From positions 1-64,000 of the forward strand of contig NZ_SNUG01000002.1 in the NCBI RefSeq assembly GCF_012027325.1: 64,000 bases of DNA, in the 5' to 3' direction. Below are positions 34,031 through 41,788 of the stretch, in pieces (position 1 is the stretch's first letter; every line of letters begins with the position of its first letter). Origin of the DNA: Thermococcus sp. M39 (GTDB lineage Archaea > Methanobacteriota_B > Thermococci > Thermococcales > Thermococcaceae). The notes below the pieces were generated by a model. It ran no database searches, was not told the DNA's origin, and saw only the letters and a program-made list of their open reading frames with translations. The position numbers were made by a program, and so were the translations under genes.

Positions 34031-34837
34031 TTAAATGTTTGTCAGAATTTCAATCAATGTCTGCTTGTCAGGCAGCTTTGCAAATTTGTCCGGGTCTTTG
34101 ACTTTAAGTAACAGCGGGACCTCTCCAAATAGCTTGAGGACTTTTCCAAATGGTATCTTGCCTTCACCTGGTAGGAGATGTAGATCACCAACTCCATAGG
34201 CAAGAGCATCTTCTGGCTCAACTTGGGGTGTGAGCTTTCCGAAATTGTCGTGAATCATTAGAATTATCGTTTTCTCTGTTCCCAGTTTAACGTCTTCAAG
34301 GAGCTTGTTTTCATCTCCTTGAGCGCTTAAAAAGGCGTGAGCAACGTCTAAAGCAAAGCCAACGTTCTCTCTATCTACATTATCCACAACATAGAGGGTA
34401 TCTTTGACGCTGAATGTGTTCTCAAGGGCTATCTTGATTCCAAACTTGCTCGCTATGTCTGCCAGCTGCTGAATTGCTTCAATCTCCAGATCTAATCTCC
34501 CTGTTTTTCCGCTCTGCATGACTATGATTTTTGCCCCCAGCTTTATTGCAACATCAACTACAGCTTTCGCGACTTTGAAGTGTCTCGAATAGTAAATGTG
34601 ATCTCTGAGGTTAACTGAGAGAGGCATTCTGACTATGTAGTTTATCCCTACACCTTTTAATGCTGCCTCAACGGGGCGGAGCTTCTTCTCAACTACTTCA
34701 CCATTTTTTATCAGCCCAAGAGCATGCGGAAAGATCTGAACGAAGTCGTACTTCTTAATTTTCACATCAGCTAGAACCGATGGCAAGCTTTTATCTTTGT
34801 TCACAAAGTGAGGATAGATACTAACTCCAATCTCCAT
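34031..34837 (-). CDS. TIM-barrel sugar phosphate isomerase/epimerase-like protein
   Basis: This 268-residue protein belongs to the AP-endonuclease-2/xylose-isomerase-like barrel family. Typical segments are GAKIIVMQSGKTGRLD, IKIALENTFS with a metal-ligand Glu near 137, VGFALDVAHAFLSAQGD with Asp/His, LMIHDNFG and LLPGEGKIPFGKVL. Such enzymes use a divalent metal to isomerise sugars. The substrate cannot be told. It is transcribed away from sppA. Confidence 0.75.
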   Translation of the reverse strand: MEIGVSIYPHFVNKDKSLPSVLADVKIKKYDFVQIFPHALGLIKNGEVVEKKLRPVEAALKGVGINYIVRMPLSVNLRDHIYYSRHFKVAKAVVDVAIKLGAKIIVMQSGKTGRLDLEIEAIQQLADIASKFGIKIALENTFSVKDTLYVVDNVDRENVGFALDVAHAFLSAQGDENKLLEDVKLGTEKTIILMIHDNFGKLTPQVEPEDALAYGVGDLHLLPGEGKIPFGKVLKLFGEVPLLLKVKDPDKFAKLPDKQTLIEILTNI

Positions 34838-34955
34838 CTCCTACACCTGCCCTTGTTTTCTTTGATTGTTATAAAAATCTAATGTTCTAGGTTGTTATAA
34901 ATCTATAGCACCACATTTAAAAGTTTCCAGCATAATCTCTAGTTAGGTGATATAC

Positions 34956-35972
34956 GTGGATAGAGAAGAAGTCTGGAAGTACCTCACGTTCATCTTAACT
35001 CTTCTCCTAGCTTTGGCAATTGTGAGCAACGTACTGCTTTACACACAGAACAGCGAACTCCAGAAGGCTTTAATGACAAACAGAACAACTGAAATTAAAG
35101 TTGAAATGCCGAACATAACAGTTCAGGCTCCTACAGGGAACATAACAGCATTGCAAGCTAAAATCGAAGAGCTTCAAATGCAGATTGAGTACCTTAAGGA
35201 ACAGCTGAGGGAAAAGCAGCCAACGGAAGCAAACGCAACGATAGCGATACTTCCCATAATGGGTCCAATCGACGAAGCAATGGCGCTTGATATAGTTTCC
35301 AAGATTAGAGAGATCAAAGAAAATGAAAGCATAGGTGGAGTTCTGCTCTGGATTGAGAGTCCCGGAGGTTACGTAGGCCCAGTCAGAGTAATTTACAAAG
35401 AGCTGAAAAAGCTCAGCTATGAAAAGCCGATAGTTGCCTATACGGGCGGCTACGCTGATTCAGGAGGATACTTCATAGCATGTGCAGCTGATAAAATCAT
35501 CGCTGATCCATTGGCAGAGATCGGCAGCATAGGGGTTCTCTATGTCCATTATGACCTTGAGCAGTACTATGCCCAAAATGGCATAAAAGTCAACGTCTTC
35601 AAGACTGGCAAGTACAAAGATATGGGTGCTGAATGGAGGGATTTAACCCCCGAAGAAAGAGAGATGATAAAGAACACCATCGATACGTACTTCCAGGATT
35701 TCCTCCAAGCAGTCAGCGAAGGAAGACACCTTGATATGAATACAACAAAAGAATACGCAACTGGCCAAACTTGGTTTGCTACAGAGGTCAAAGGAACTCT
35801 AGTTGACGATACTGGAGATTTAGATTACGCAATTAAGGTTCTTGAGGAGCTTATGGGCGTTAAAAGCGCTAGAGTAATCATATACGATGCTCAAAAAACA
35901 GATTTTGGAATCTATGAGAGCTCATCCCTCTACATGCCCGCCAATTATGTTTACTCTTACATAAGGGGGTGA
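34956..35972 (+). CDS. sppA: signal peptide peptidase SppA
   Basis: The 338-residue membrane-anchored serine protease degrades cleaved signal peptides. It has one N-terminal membrane helix (about 8-30), a coiled coil (about 60-87) and the ClpP-like catalytic domain. Ser169 in ADSGGYFIA and Lys221 in GKYKDMG fit the Ser/Lys dyad known for the Thermococcus enzyme. GTG 34956 is selected because AGGTGA precedes it by five bases, rather than the GTG at 34947 that lies inside that site. Two or three small genes follow closely. Confidence 0.92.
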   Translation: MDREEVWKYLTFILTLLLALAIVSNVLLYTQNSELQKALMTNRTTEIKVEMPNITVQAPTGNITALQAKIEELQMQIEYLKEQLREKQPTEANATIAILPIMGPIDEAMALDIVSKIREIKENESIGGVLLWIESPGGYVGPVRVIYKELKKLSYEKPIVAYTGGYADSGGYFIACAADKIIADPLAEIGSIGVLYVHYDLEQYYAQNGIKVNVFKTGKYKDMGAEWRDLTPEEREMIKNTIDTYFQDFLQAVSEGRHLDMNTTKEYATGQTWFATEVKGTLVDDTGDLDYAIKVLEELMGVKSARVIIYDAQKTDFGIYESSSLYMPANYVYSYIRG

Positions 35973-35976
35973 GCTC

Positions 35977-36450
35977 ATGCAATGTGAGGAAAAGCTTGAG
36001 GTATTTGAAAATGGCTTTGAGGATGGAAAGTTCAACTTGAGAATAGAGTTTTATGGTGCTGATGCCAGAAAAGTGCTACTTGCAATTCTTTATGAACTTT
36101 ATCTTCCAGACTATGGGCCGGAATACGTCTATCCTTTCGAATGTGCAAAGGAGTTTTGGGGCATTTACATGGATGCCAGCGAAGTTCAGCCAGAAGAGCT
36201 TAAGCTCGGCAAGCCCAAATTTGTGAGCAGAGCAGTTATTGATAAGCTCGAGGCAATTTTAGAGAACATTGAAGCTCCAAGAGATGTAAAAGAGAGCATA
36301 GACTTAGAAAAGGCAGAGATTTATAAGCTTAAAGATGGGCTTTTAGCTTTAGGAAAGAACTTTCTGCTTGACGGCATTAAAAACCGCTTGTTTATCTTTA
36401 ACAAGCCCTCTGCAAGGGAGTTGATTTTGAAATATATTGGGAGATGGTAG
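35977..36450 (+). CDS. hypothetical protein, 157 residues
   Basis: This soluble acidic protein is not recognised. It begins with EEKLEVFENGFEDGKFNLRI and continues with alternating helices and strands. It lacks a signal or membrane segment. GGGGGTGA precedes the ATG, four bases after the sppA stop; the downstream gene starts one base after its stop. It therefore sits in an operon with SppA and an AI-2E-type membrane protein. Confidence 0.65.
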   Translation: MQCEEKLEVFENGFEDGKFNLRIEFYGADARKVLLAILYELYLPDYGPEYVYPFECAKEFWGIYMDASEVQPEELKLGKPKFVSRAVIDKLEAILENIEAPRDVKESIDLEKAEIYKLKDGLLALGKNFLLDGIKNRLFIFNKPSARELILKYIGRW

Positions 36451-36451
36451 T

Positions 36452-37495
36452 ATGAAGACAGAAACCCTTGTGTGGATTGGAGTATCTCTCATTATTCTTT
36501 TTTTAGTCTGGCTTACTGTTAAACCATTAATTTCACCGATAATCTTCAGCCTAGCTATGGCATACATCTTTCATCCATTTCACATGAAGCTCTCTGAAAA
36601 ATTTGGCAACAAAAAATCTGCTGTGCTGTTAACAGCCATGATGGCACTGTTTGCTGGTGTTTTGCTGATAGGTGCAGCCCTTTGGCTGAGAGATGTCTTA
36701 ACATACATCTACATTTATATTGGCGATGTTTTTAATTGGCTTCTGGGAGTTCATCTGCCATTTGGAATATGGGAAAGTATTCAAACTCTTTCAAAGACAA
36801 TCCCGGAAAAACTTGGCGGCATTTTATTGGGCTATACATTTTCACTCCCAAAATTCATGCTCCAGGCAATAGTTTTCCTTGCTTTGTTCTATGCTATCTT
36901 GACAAACTCCGAGTTCCTTTCCATGGAGATCTACCGCCTCTTACCAAAAGAGAACAGAGAGCTAGCTATACATTTAATGGAAAGAGCCAAAATAACGCTC
37001 AATGCCATTCTAAGAACTTGGCTCATGCTCAGCGTTCTTAAGGGTATCTTCCTTACCGTTGGCTTTGTGCTGTTTGACATAACAACTGTCAGCGGTGCAA
37101 TTGCAGCTGGAATTTTATGCATAGTTCTCGAGCTTTTGCCCGTGATTGGAGGTTGGATCCTCTGGGCAATTGGGGCAGCGTATTTAATCAAAACGGGCAA
37201 TATAGCCTTTGGAATACTTTTTGCAATATATGGTGCAGTTTTTATTTCACCTATCCCTGATATTACAGTACGTCCAAAGCTTGTCGCTAAAGGTGCAAAA
37301 GTGAGCTCAGTAGTTGCATTGATAGGAATTTTTGGTGGAATAATGTCCTTTGGAATAAAGGGAGTTATAATTGGACCAGTCGCTTTGGGTTTACTCGTAA
37401 CACTGCTGGAGGAGTGGAAAGAGCGAGAAAAGGAAACTTTATCATCCCAGGAAACTAGACAACTTTCCAAAGCTCATCGCTCAAAGGCTGCTTGA
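36452..37495 (+). CDS. AI-2E family (UPF0118/TerC-unrelated) membrane transporter
   Basis: This 347-residue polytopic protein is of the AI-2E/PerM family. The N-terminal PLISPIIFSLAMAYIFHPFH and the C-terminal block (GILCIVLELLPVIGGWILWA; YGAVFISPIPDITVRPKLV) are typical, with seven to eight membrane segments. Family members export small molecules or act as Na+/H+ antiporters; the substrate here is unknown. ATG 36452 is chosen over an earlier frame opening. Its last 41 bp overlap the convergent AIR-synthase-like gene. Confidence 0.8.
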   Translation: MKTETLVWIGVSLIILFLVWLTVKPLISPIIFSLAMAYIFHPFHMKLSEKFGNKKSAVLLTAMMALFAGVLLIGAALWLRDVLTYIYIYIGDVFNWLLGVHLPFGIWESIQTLSKTIPEKLGGILLGYTFSLPKFMLQAIVFLALFYAILTNSEFLSMEIYRLLPKENRELAIHLMERAKITLNAILRTWLMLSVLKGIFLTVGFVLFDITTVSGAIAAGILCIVLELLPVIGGWILWAIGAAYLIKTGNIAFGILFAIYGAVFISPIPDITVRPKLVAKGAKVSSVVALIGIFGGIMSFGIKGVIIGPVALGLLVTLLEEWKEREKETLSSQETRQLSKAHRSKAA

Positions 37496-38447
37496 GTTCT
37501 TCCTCTTTGCCTTCTTTTACGATTACTCTTTTTTCTTTGTCTTCAAGGAATTCCCCAATTATCGAGGCAACTATGCCTTCTTTTTCAAGAGCAGCAAGTA
37601 TTTTTTCTGCGTTTTCCCTTGATGTAGAAATGAGTAGTGCCCCAGAACTTATCAATGCCAGAGGATCCAGGTTGAAGTACTCACAGATTTTCTTCGTTTC
37701 ATCTGCTATTGGTATCTTCTCATAGTAAACTTTAAAGCCTAATCCGGAGGCATCTGCCATCTCGTGAAGCCCATTAGCAATTCCTCCCTCCGTAGGGTCG
37801 TGCATTGCATTTACTCCAATCTCGTTCGCTATTAATGCCTCTTTTACAACGCTTATCTTCCGGAGAAATGTCTTTGCCCTCTCAACGAACTCTCTTCCGA
37901 AGGCCTTGATTAGTTCTTCTTCACGCTCGCTTGCTATGATCGCCGTTCCTTCAACCCCTGCTCCTTTTGTTAGAATTATAACATCTCCCGGCTTTGCATT
38001 TCCAGCGTGTACAAGCTTTTCTTTTTTAACCTCGCCAAGCATTGTGCCAACAACTATCGGCCTCTTTAGGCCAGGAGTAACTTCGGTGTGCCCCCCAATT
38101 ACTGCAATGCCGAGTTCTTTTGCACTTTTATCAATATCCGCCATTATATCTTCTAAGAGAGTTTCATCAGCATTTTCTGGCAAAAGAACTGAGACTAAGA
38201 ACCACTTCGGCTTTGCCCCAAAAGTTGCAACGTCATTAGCGTTCACATTGACCGCATAAAATCCTATGTGCTTCTCTGCACCGGTTATTGGGTCTGTGGA
38301 TGCTACGAGGACTTCATCGCCAAATTCTACAGCAGCTGCATCAACCCCAACACCGGACTTAATTAATACCCTCTCCCCCTGAACGCCTAGGTGTTTGAAA
38401 ACTATCTCTTTAAGCTTCTCTGGTGGAACTTTTCCAGTAGGCAGCAT
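37455..38447 (-). CDS. AIR synthase-related protein (HypE/ThiL/PurM superfamily)
   Basis: This 330-residue ATP-binding enzyme is of the PurM superfamily. The sequence has GVGVDAAAVEFGDEVLVAST near 33-52, the conserved NVNANDVATFGAKPKWFL near 67-84, GGHTEVTPGLKRPIVVGTML and HDPTEGGIANGLHEM. HypE-like members dehydrate carbamoyl groups; this one lacks the usual HypE C-terminal Cys (it ends SDELWKVV) and no hyp gene adjoins it. The substrate is unknown. Confidence 0.8.
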   Translation of the reverse strand: MLPTGKVPPEKLKEIVFKHLGVQGERVLIKSGVGVDAAAVEFGDEVLVASTDPITGAEKHIGFYAVNVNANDVATFGAKPKWFLVSVLLPENADETLLEDIMADIDKSAKELGIAVIGGHTEVTPGLKRPIVVGTMLGEVKKEKLVHAGNAKPGDVIILTKGAGVEGTAIIASEREEELIKAFGREFVERAKTFLRKISVVKEALIANEIGVNAMHDPTEGGIANGLHEMADASGLGFKVYYEKIPIADETKKICEYFNLDPLALISSGALLISTSRENAEKILAALEKEGIVASIIGEFLEDKEKRVIVKEGKEEELKQPLSDELWKVV

Positions 38448-38562
38448 TTTTCATCCCAAATGGAGTGCCATTTTAAAAATATAAACATTGTCTTATGCAG
38501 ATGTTTAATTCTGTAATTGTTGAATTATTTAATTGATTAATCACATTAAAGGTACTGAGCAG

Positions 38563-38589
38563 TTAATTCTCTAGAGGCTCATTATTAAG
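38563..38589 (-). repeat. decayed CRISPR repeat beyond the leader-distal end
   Basis: TTAATTCTCTAGAGGCTCAT plus ATTAAG aligns with the array repeat over most positions with one gap and several changes. It lies 21 bp before the first clear repeat, too short for a full spacer, suggesting a deletion in the old end of the array. Confidence 0.35.
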
Positions 38590-38609
38590 TAAGATTGTAG
38601 AAAAAGAGA

Positions 38610-39433
38610 ATTTCAATTCTCCTAGAGTCTTATTGGAACCCTTTGTCAAAGCTGGGTTATTAAAGAGGGTCTTACTTTCAATTCTCCTAGAGTCTTATTG
38701 GAACACTCATCGTAGAGCTCAAGCAGCTCCTCCACGGCCCGCTTTCAATTCTCCTAGAGTCTTATTGGAACATGAAGGAAAAGTATGTGTATATTAAGTG
38801 GAATGGTTCTTTCAATTCTCTTAGAGTCTTATTGAAACTTGATTGAGCCAGTAGTGCAACCCCGGAGCATTCTGCTTTCAATTCTCTTAGAGTCTTATTG
38901 AAACCTTGGGGCTTGACAAGTCAATCACAATCACAAGCACCTTTCAATTCTCTTAGAGTCTTATTGAAACAGAGGTAGCAGAGGCATTAGAGTGTTACGA
39001 AATGCTCTTTCAATTCTCTTAGAGTCTTATTGAAACGCGTACCTTTTGTGGTGAAGTTGAGCGTTAAGCTGACTTTCAATTCTCTTAGAGTCTTATTGAA
39101 ACACTAATAGATGAGTTAATCCACAGAGTTGATAGAAGACTTTCAATTCTCTTAGAGTCTTATTGAAACCGATGAAGATGAATTTGACAGCCGTGTTTGT
39201 CAAAACTTTCAATTCTCTTAGAGTCTTATTGAAACTCCAATTCTTATAGCCAAGCTTGATTTACCAGTTCCCTTTCAATTCTCTTAGAGTCTTATTGAAA
39301 CGCACGGCCTCGACTACAGAGACTTTTATCAGAAGTGCTTTCAATTCTCTTAGAGTCTTATTGAAACAAGGGAAGCATTGGAGAGATATATCAGCGAGGA
39401 GCTCTTTCAATTCTCTTAGAGTCTTATTGAAAC
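38610..39433 (-). CRISPR. CRISPR array, 13 repeats and 12 spacers, leader on the right
   Basis: The plus-strand repeat is 30 bp, beginning CTTTCAATTCTC and ending TCTTATTGAAAC. Spacers are 35-37 bp, mostly 36. On the minus strand the repeat ends in ATTGAAAG, the 5' handle of Pyrococcus/Thermococcus crRNAs, so transcription runs leftward. Repeats start at 38610, 38675, 38742, 38809, 38875, 38941, 39007, 39073, 39140, 39206, 39272, 39338 and 39404. The three leftmost share two changes (CCTAG for TTAG-region T, and TTGGAAC for TTGAAAC). No cas gene is in the window, so the subtype is not determined. Confidence 0.97.
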
Positions 39434-39904
39434 TGGGCGCAATTTTGCTCTATCTCCCCAATGAGACTATAAAAACGCTTGAATTATAAAAGTTTTTTGC
39501 TGAGGGGTTAATACCAAAGCCAAAGCAAGCCCCGGATTTAGAAATTTTATGACTTCTCTTGGTGAATATGTTCTACCGTTGGGTTCAATTCTTTGCTACA
39601 CAATAATGTCCAAGAGGCTTCCAACGTTCAAAAAATCCTTTAATTCCAAAAATCTAACTTCCTTAGCTTTTAATTTTAAAATGGTCAAGTTTCCATGAGG
39701 AGAGCATACCAAAGAAGCTCTCAAAAATCTCAAATCCAAATGTGCACATTCAAAACGTTACAATTTTAACAAAAATTTGCAACATAATGTAATTTGATAA
39801 CAAATGATTACTAAAAACTTCCAAGGAACTCTCAGGACAATATTCCAGAAAAGAAGACTGCAAAGAGCCAAAAACTACAAAAACAAGAAAGATAACGAGA
39901 GGTG
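39434..39904 (-). promoter_or_regulatory. CRISPR leader region, about 470 bp, A/T-rich and gene-free
   Basis: This stretch holds no credible gene. Next to the first repeat, the minus strand has two TATA-like elements, AACTTTTATAATTC and GTTTTTATAGTC, suitable for leftward transcription into the array. The length fits the long leaders of Thermococcales. The far right end contains the end of the ABCE1 gene's trailing sequence. Exact leader limits are not visible. Confidence 0.6.
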
Positions 39905-39912
39905 AAAATTAT

Positions 39913-41685
39913 TCAGTCAACGTAATAGTACTCTCCTCTTTCCTTCTGCTCTCTGTCCTTAACGCTGCCCTCTTTATTTGCTCTCGGTCTTCCCGTGTCG
40001 GGGTCTCTTCTGAATGTAATTCCAACGGAAGCAAGGAAGCGGTTCATGCCCTCTCTCATACCCATCGGCTTTGTGGCTTTACCGAATTTACCTGGCTCAC
40101 CTTCAAACACAATCAAGCGGTCGCTTATGTAGTCAATCATCAAAACATCGTGCTCAACAACTAATGCTGTCTTCTCGTTCTTCTCCATCAAATGCCTTAT
40201 TGCCCTTGAAACTGCTAATCTCTGCTCAACGTCGAGATAAGCTGAAGGCTCGTCTAACAGATAGAGGTCAGCGTCTCTAAGCAGACATACAGTTATTGCA
40301 ACCCTCTGCAGCTCACCACCGCTGAGCTCATTCACTGGTCTGTCATATAGCTCTGGAATGCCAAGAGGATTCAGCAGTTCAGTCTTGTAGAAGCTGCTCA
40401 TAAGCTTTGATGCATCAATTTTGCTTAAAAGCTCAAACACAGTTCCTTCATAGTCTGCTTTTATGTACTGGGGCTTATAGCTTACTTTGAGCTCCCACTC
40501 AACTTTTCCTTCTGTCGGCTCCTCAACTCCAGCGAGCATCTTCACGAAGGTAGTCTTACCAATTCCATTTGGTCCAACTATGCCAACCACTTCTCCTCTA
40601 TACAGCTCTCCGCCTTCAGCTTCCAACCTAAAGCTTCCATAGTCTTTAACTAAAGATGGGTACTCAACCAGAACTTCTCCCGCTTGACTCTTCCTTTCGC
40701 TCAGCTTTGTGAATCTGATCTCATACGGCCTAAAGCGAACGTTCTCATCTGGAAGATAGCCGTCGAGGAATATGTTTATCCCAACTCTTGTCCCCTTCGG
40801 CATTGAGAATATACCATAAGCTCCTGGCTTACCATAAACTACGTGAATAATATCGCTTAGGTAGTCAAGAACTGCCAAATCGTGCTCTACAGCTAAAACT
40901 GATTTGCCCTCTTCAGCAAGCTTCCTTATTAGCCTTGCTGCCTTCAGCCTCTGTCTTATGTCGAGATATGAGGAAGGCTCGTCGAAGAAGTAGAAATGGG
41001 CATCTCTCAACACTGCCGCAGCTATTGCAACCCTCTGCAGCTCACCACCACTCAACTGCTGGATTTCTCTATCTAAAATGTTTTCCAGCTCAAGCTCTTT
41101 GACAACTTTGTCAAAAAGTCCTCTTTCATCTGCTCTCTTAAGCAAATCCCTCACTTTTCCTTTAACTACTTTGGGGATTAAGTCCACATATTGGGGCTTT
41201 ACAACGGGTTTTATCTCCTTATTTTTCAGCTTTTCAAAGTAGTTCTGGAGTTCATTTCCTCTAAAGGCTTTAATCACGTTGTCCCAGCTGTCGTTGTCGC
41301 CGCAGAGGTTTGGGATAAGCTGTCCAGCTAGAATTTTAACTGCAGTTGTCTTACCAATACCGTTTGGTCCCAAAATTCCAACTACCATACCCTCTTTAAT
41401 TACTGGCAGTCTGTAGAGGACAAATCCATTTACGCCGTATCTGTGAACGCAGTCCTCGCTGAGCTGCTCTGGAAGATTTACGATGGTTATTGCATTAAAA
41501 GGACACTTGTGCACACAGATTCCACAGCCTGTACACGATGCCTCTTGAATTATCGGCTTGTAGCTCTCCTCGTCTATTATTATTGCCTCCCCACCCATTC
41601 TGTTGACGGGACAAACTCTTTCACAGAGGAAGTGACCGCACTTATCTGGATTACACTTATCATAATCAATGACCGCAACTCTCAT
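39913..41685 (-). CDS. ribosome recycling ATPase ABCE1/Rli1
   Basis: This 590-residue ATPase splits post-termination ribosomes into subunits. Two 4Fe-4S clusters are encoded by cysteines in DYDKCNPDKCGHFLCERVCP (8-27) and CTGCGICVHKCPFNAI. Two ABC domains follow, each with GPNGIGKTT and an LSGGELQRVAIA signature. A hinge ends the protein, with a charged tail (EQKERGEYYYVD). ATG 41685 (MRVAVIDYDKC) follows GGTGAG; the earlier frame opening is not used. It is divergent from the helicase gene. Confidence 0.97.
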   Translation of the reverse strand: MRVAVIDYDKCNPDKCGHFLCERVCPVNRMGGEAIIIDEESYKPIIQEASCTGCGICVHKCPFNAITIVNLPEQLSEDCVHRYGVNGFVLYRLPVIKEGMVVGILGPNGIGKTTAVKILAGQLIPNLCGDNDSWDNVIKAFRGNELQNYFEKLKNKEIKPVVKPQYVDLIPKVVKGKVRDLLKRADERGLFDKVVKELELENILDREIQQLSGGELQRVAIAAAVLRDAHFYFFDEPSSYLDIRQRLKAARLIRKLAEEGKSVLAVEHDLAVLDYLSDIIHVVYGKPGAYGIFSMPKGTRVGINIFLDGYLPDENVRFRPYEIRFTKLSERKSQAGEVLVEYPSLVKDYGSFRLEAEGGELYRGEVVGIVGPNGIGKTTFVKMLAGVEEPTEGKVEWELKVSYKPQYIKADYEGTVFELLSKIDASKLMSSFYKTELLNPLGIPELYDRPVNELSGGELQRVAITVCLLRDADLYLLDEPSAYLDVEQRLAVSRAIRHLMEKNEKTALVVEHDVLMIDYISDRLIVFEGEPGKFGKATKPMGMREGMNRFLASVGITFRRDPDTGRPRANKEGSVKDREQKERGEYYYVD

Positions 41686-41788
41686 CTTTCTCACCGGTCT
41701 ATGGTTTTCAGAAAGGGTTTAAAATGTTGCGATATCTTACATCTGGCTTTCCCAAAAATTTATTTCCCATCTGGACATAATTACGAAC

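Noticed and set aside
39256-39489. 77-codon open frame on the plus strand across the right end of the CRISPR array
   Set aside because: It repeats the same peptide (FNSLRVLLK) because it is a translation of repeats; it has no independent coding support.
34905-40100. cas genes near the CRISPR array
   Set aside because: All intact genes within 4 kb on either side belong to unrelated families; no Cas1, Cas2, Cas6 or effector motif is present.
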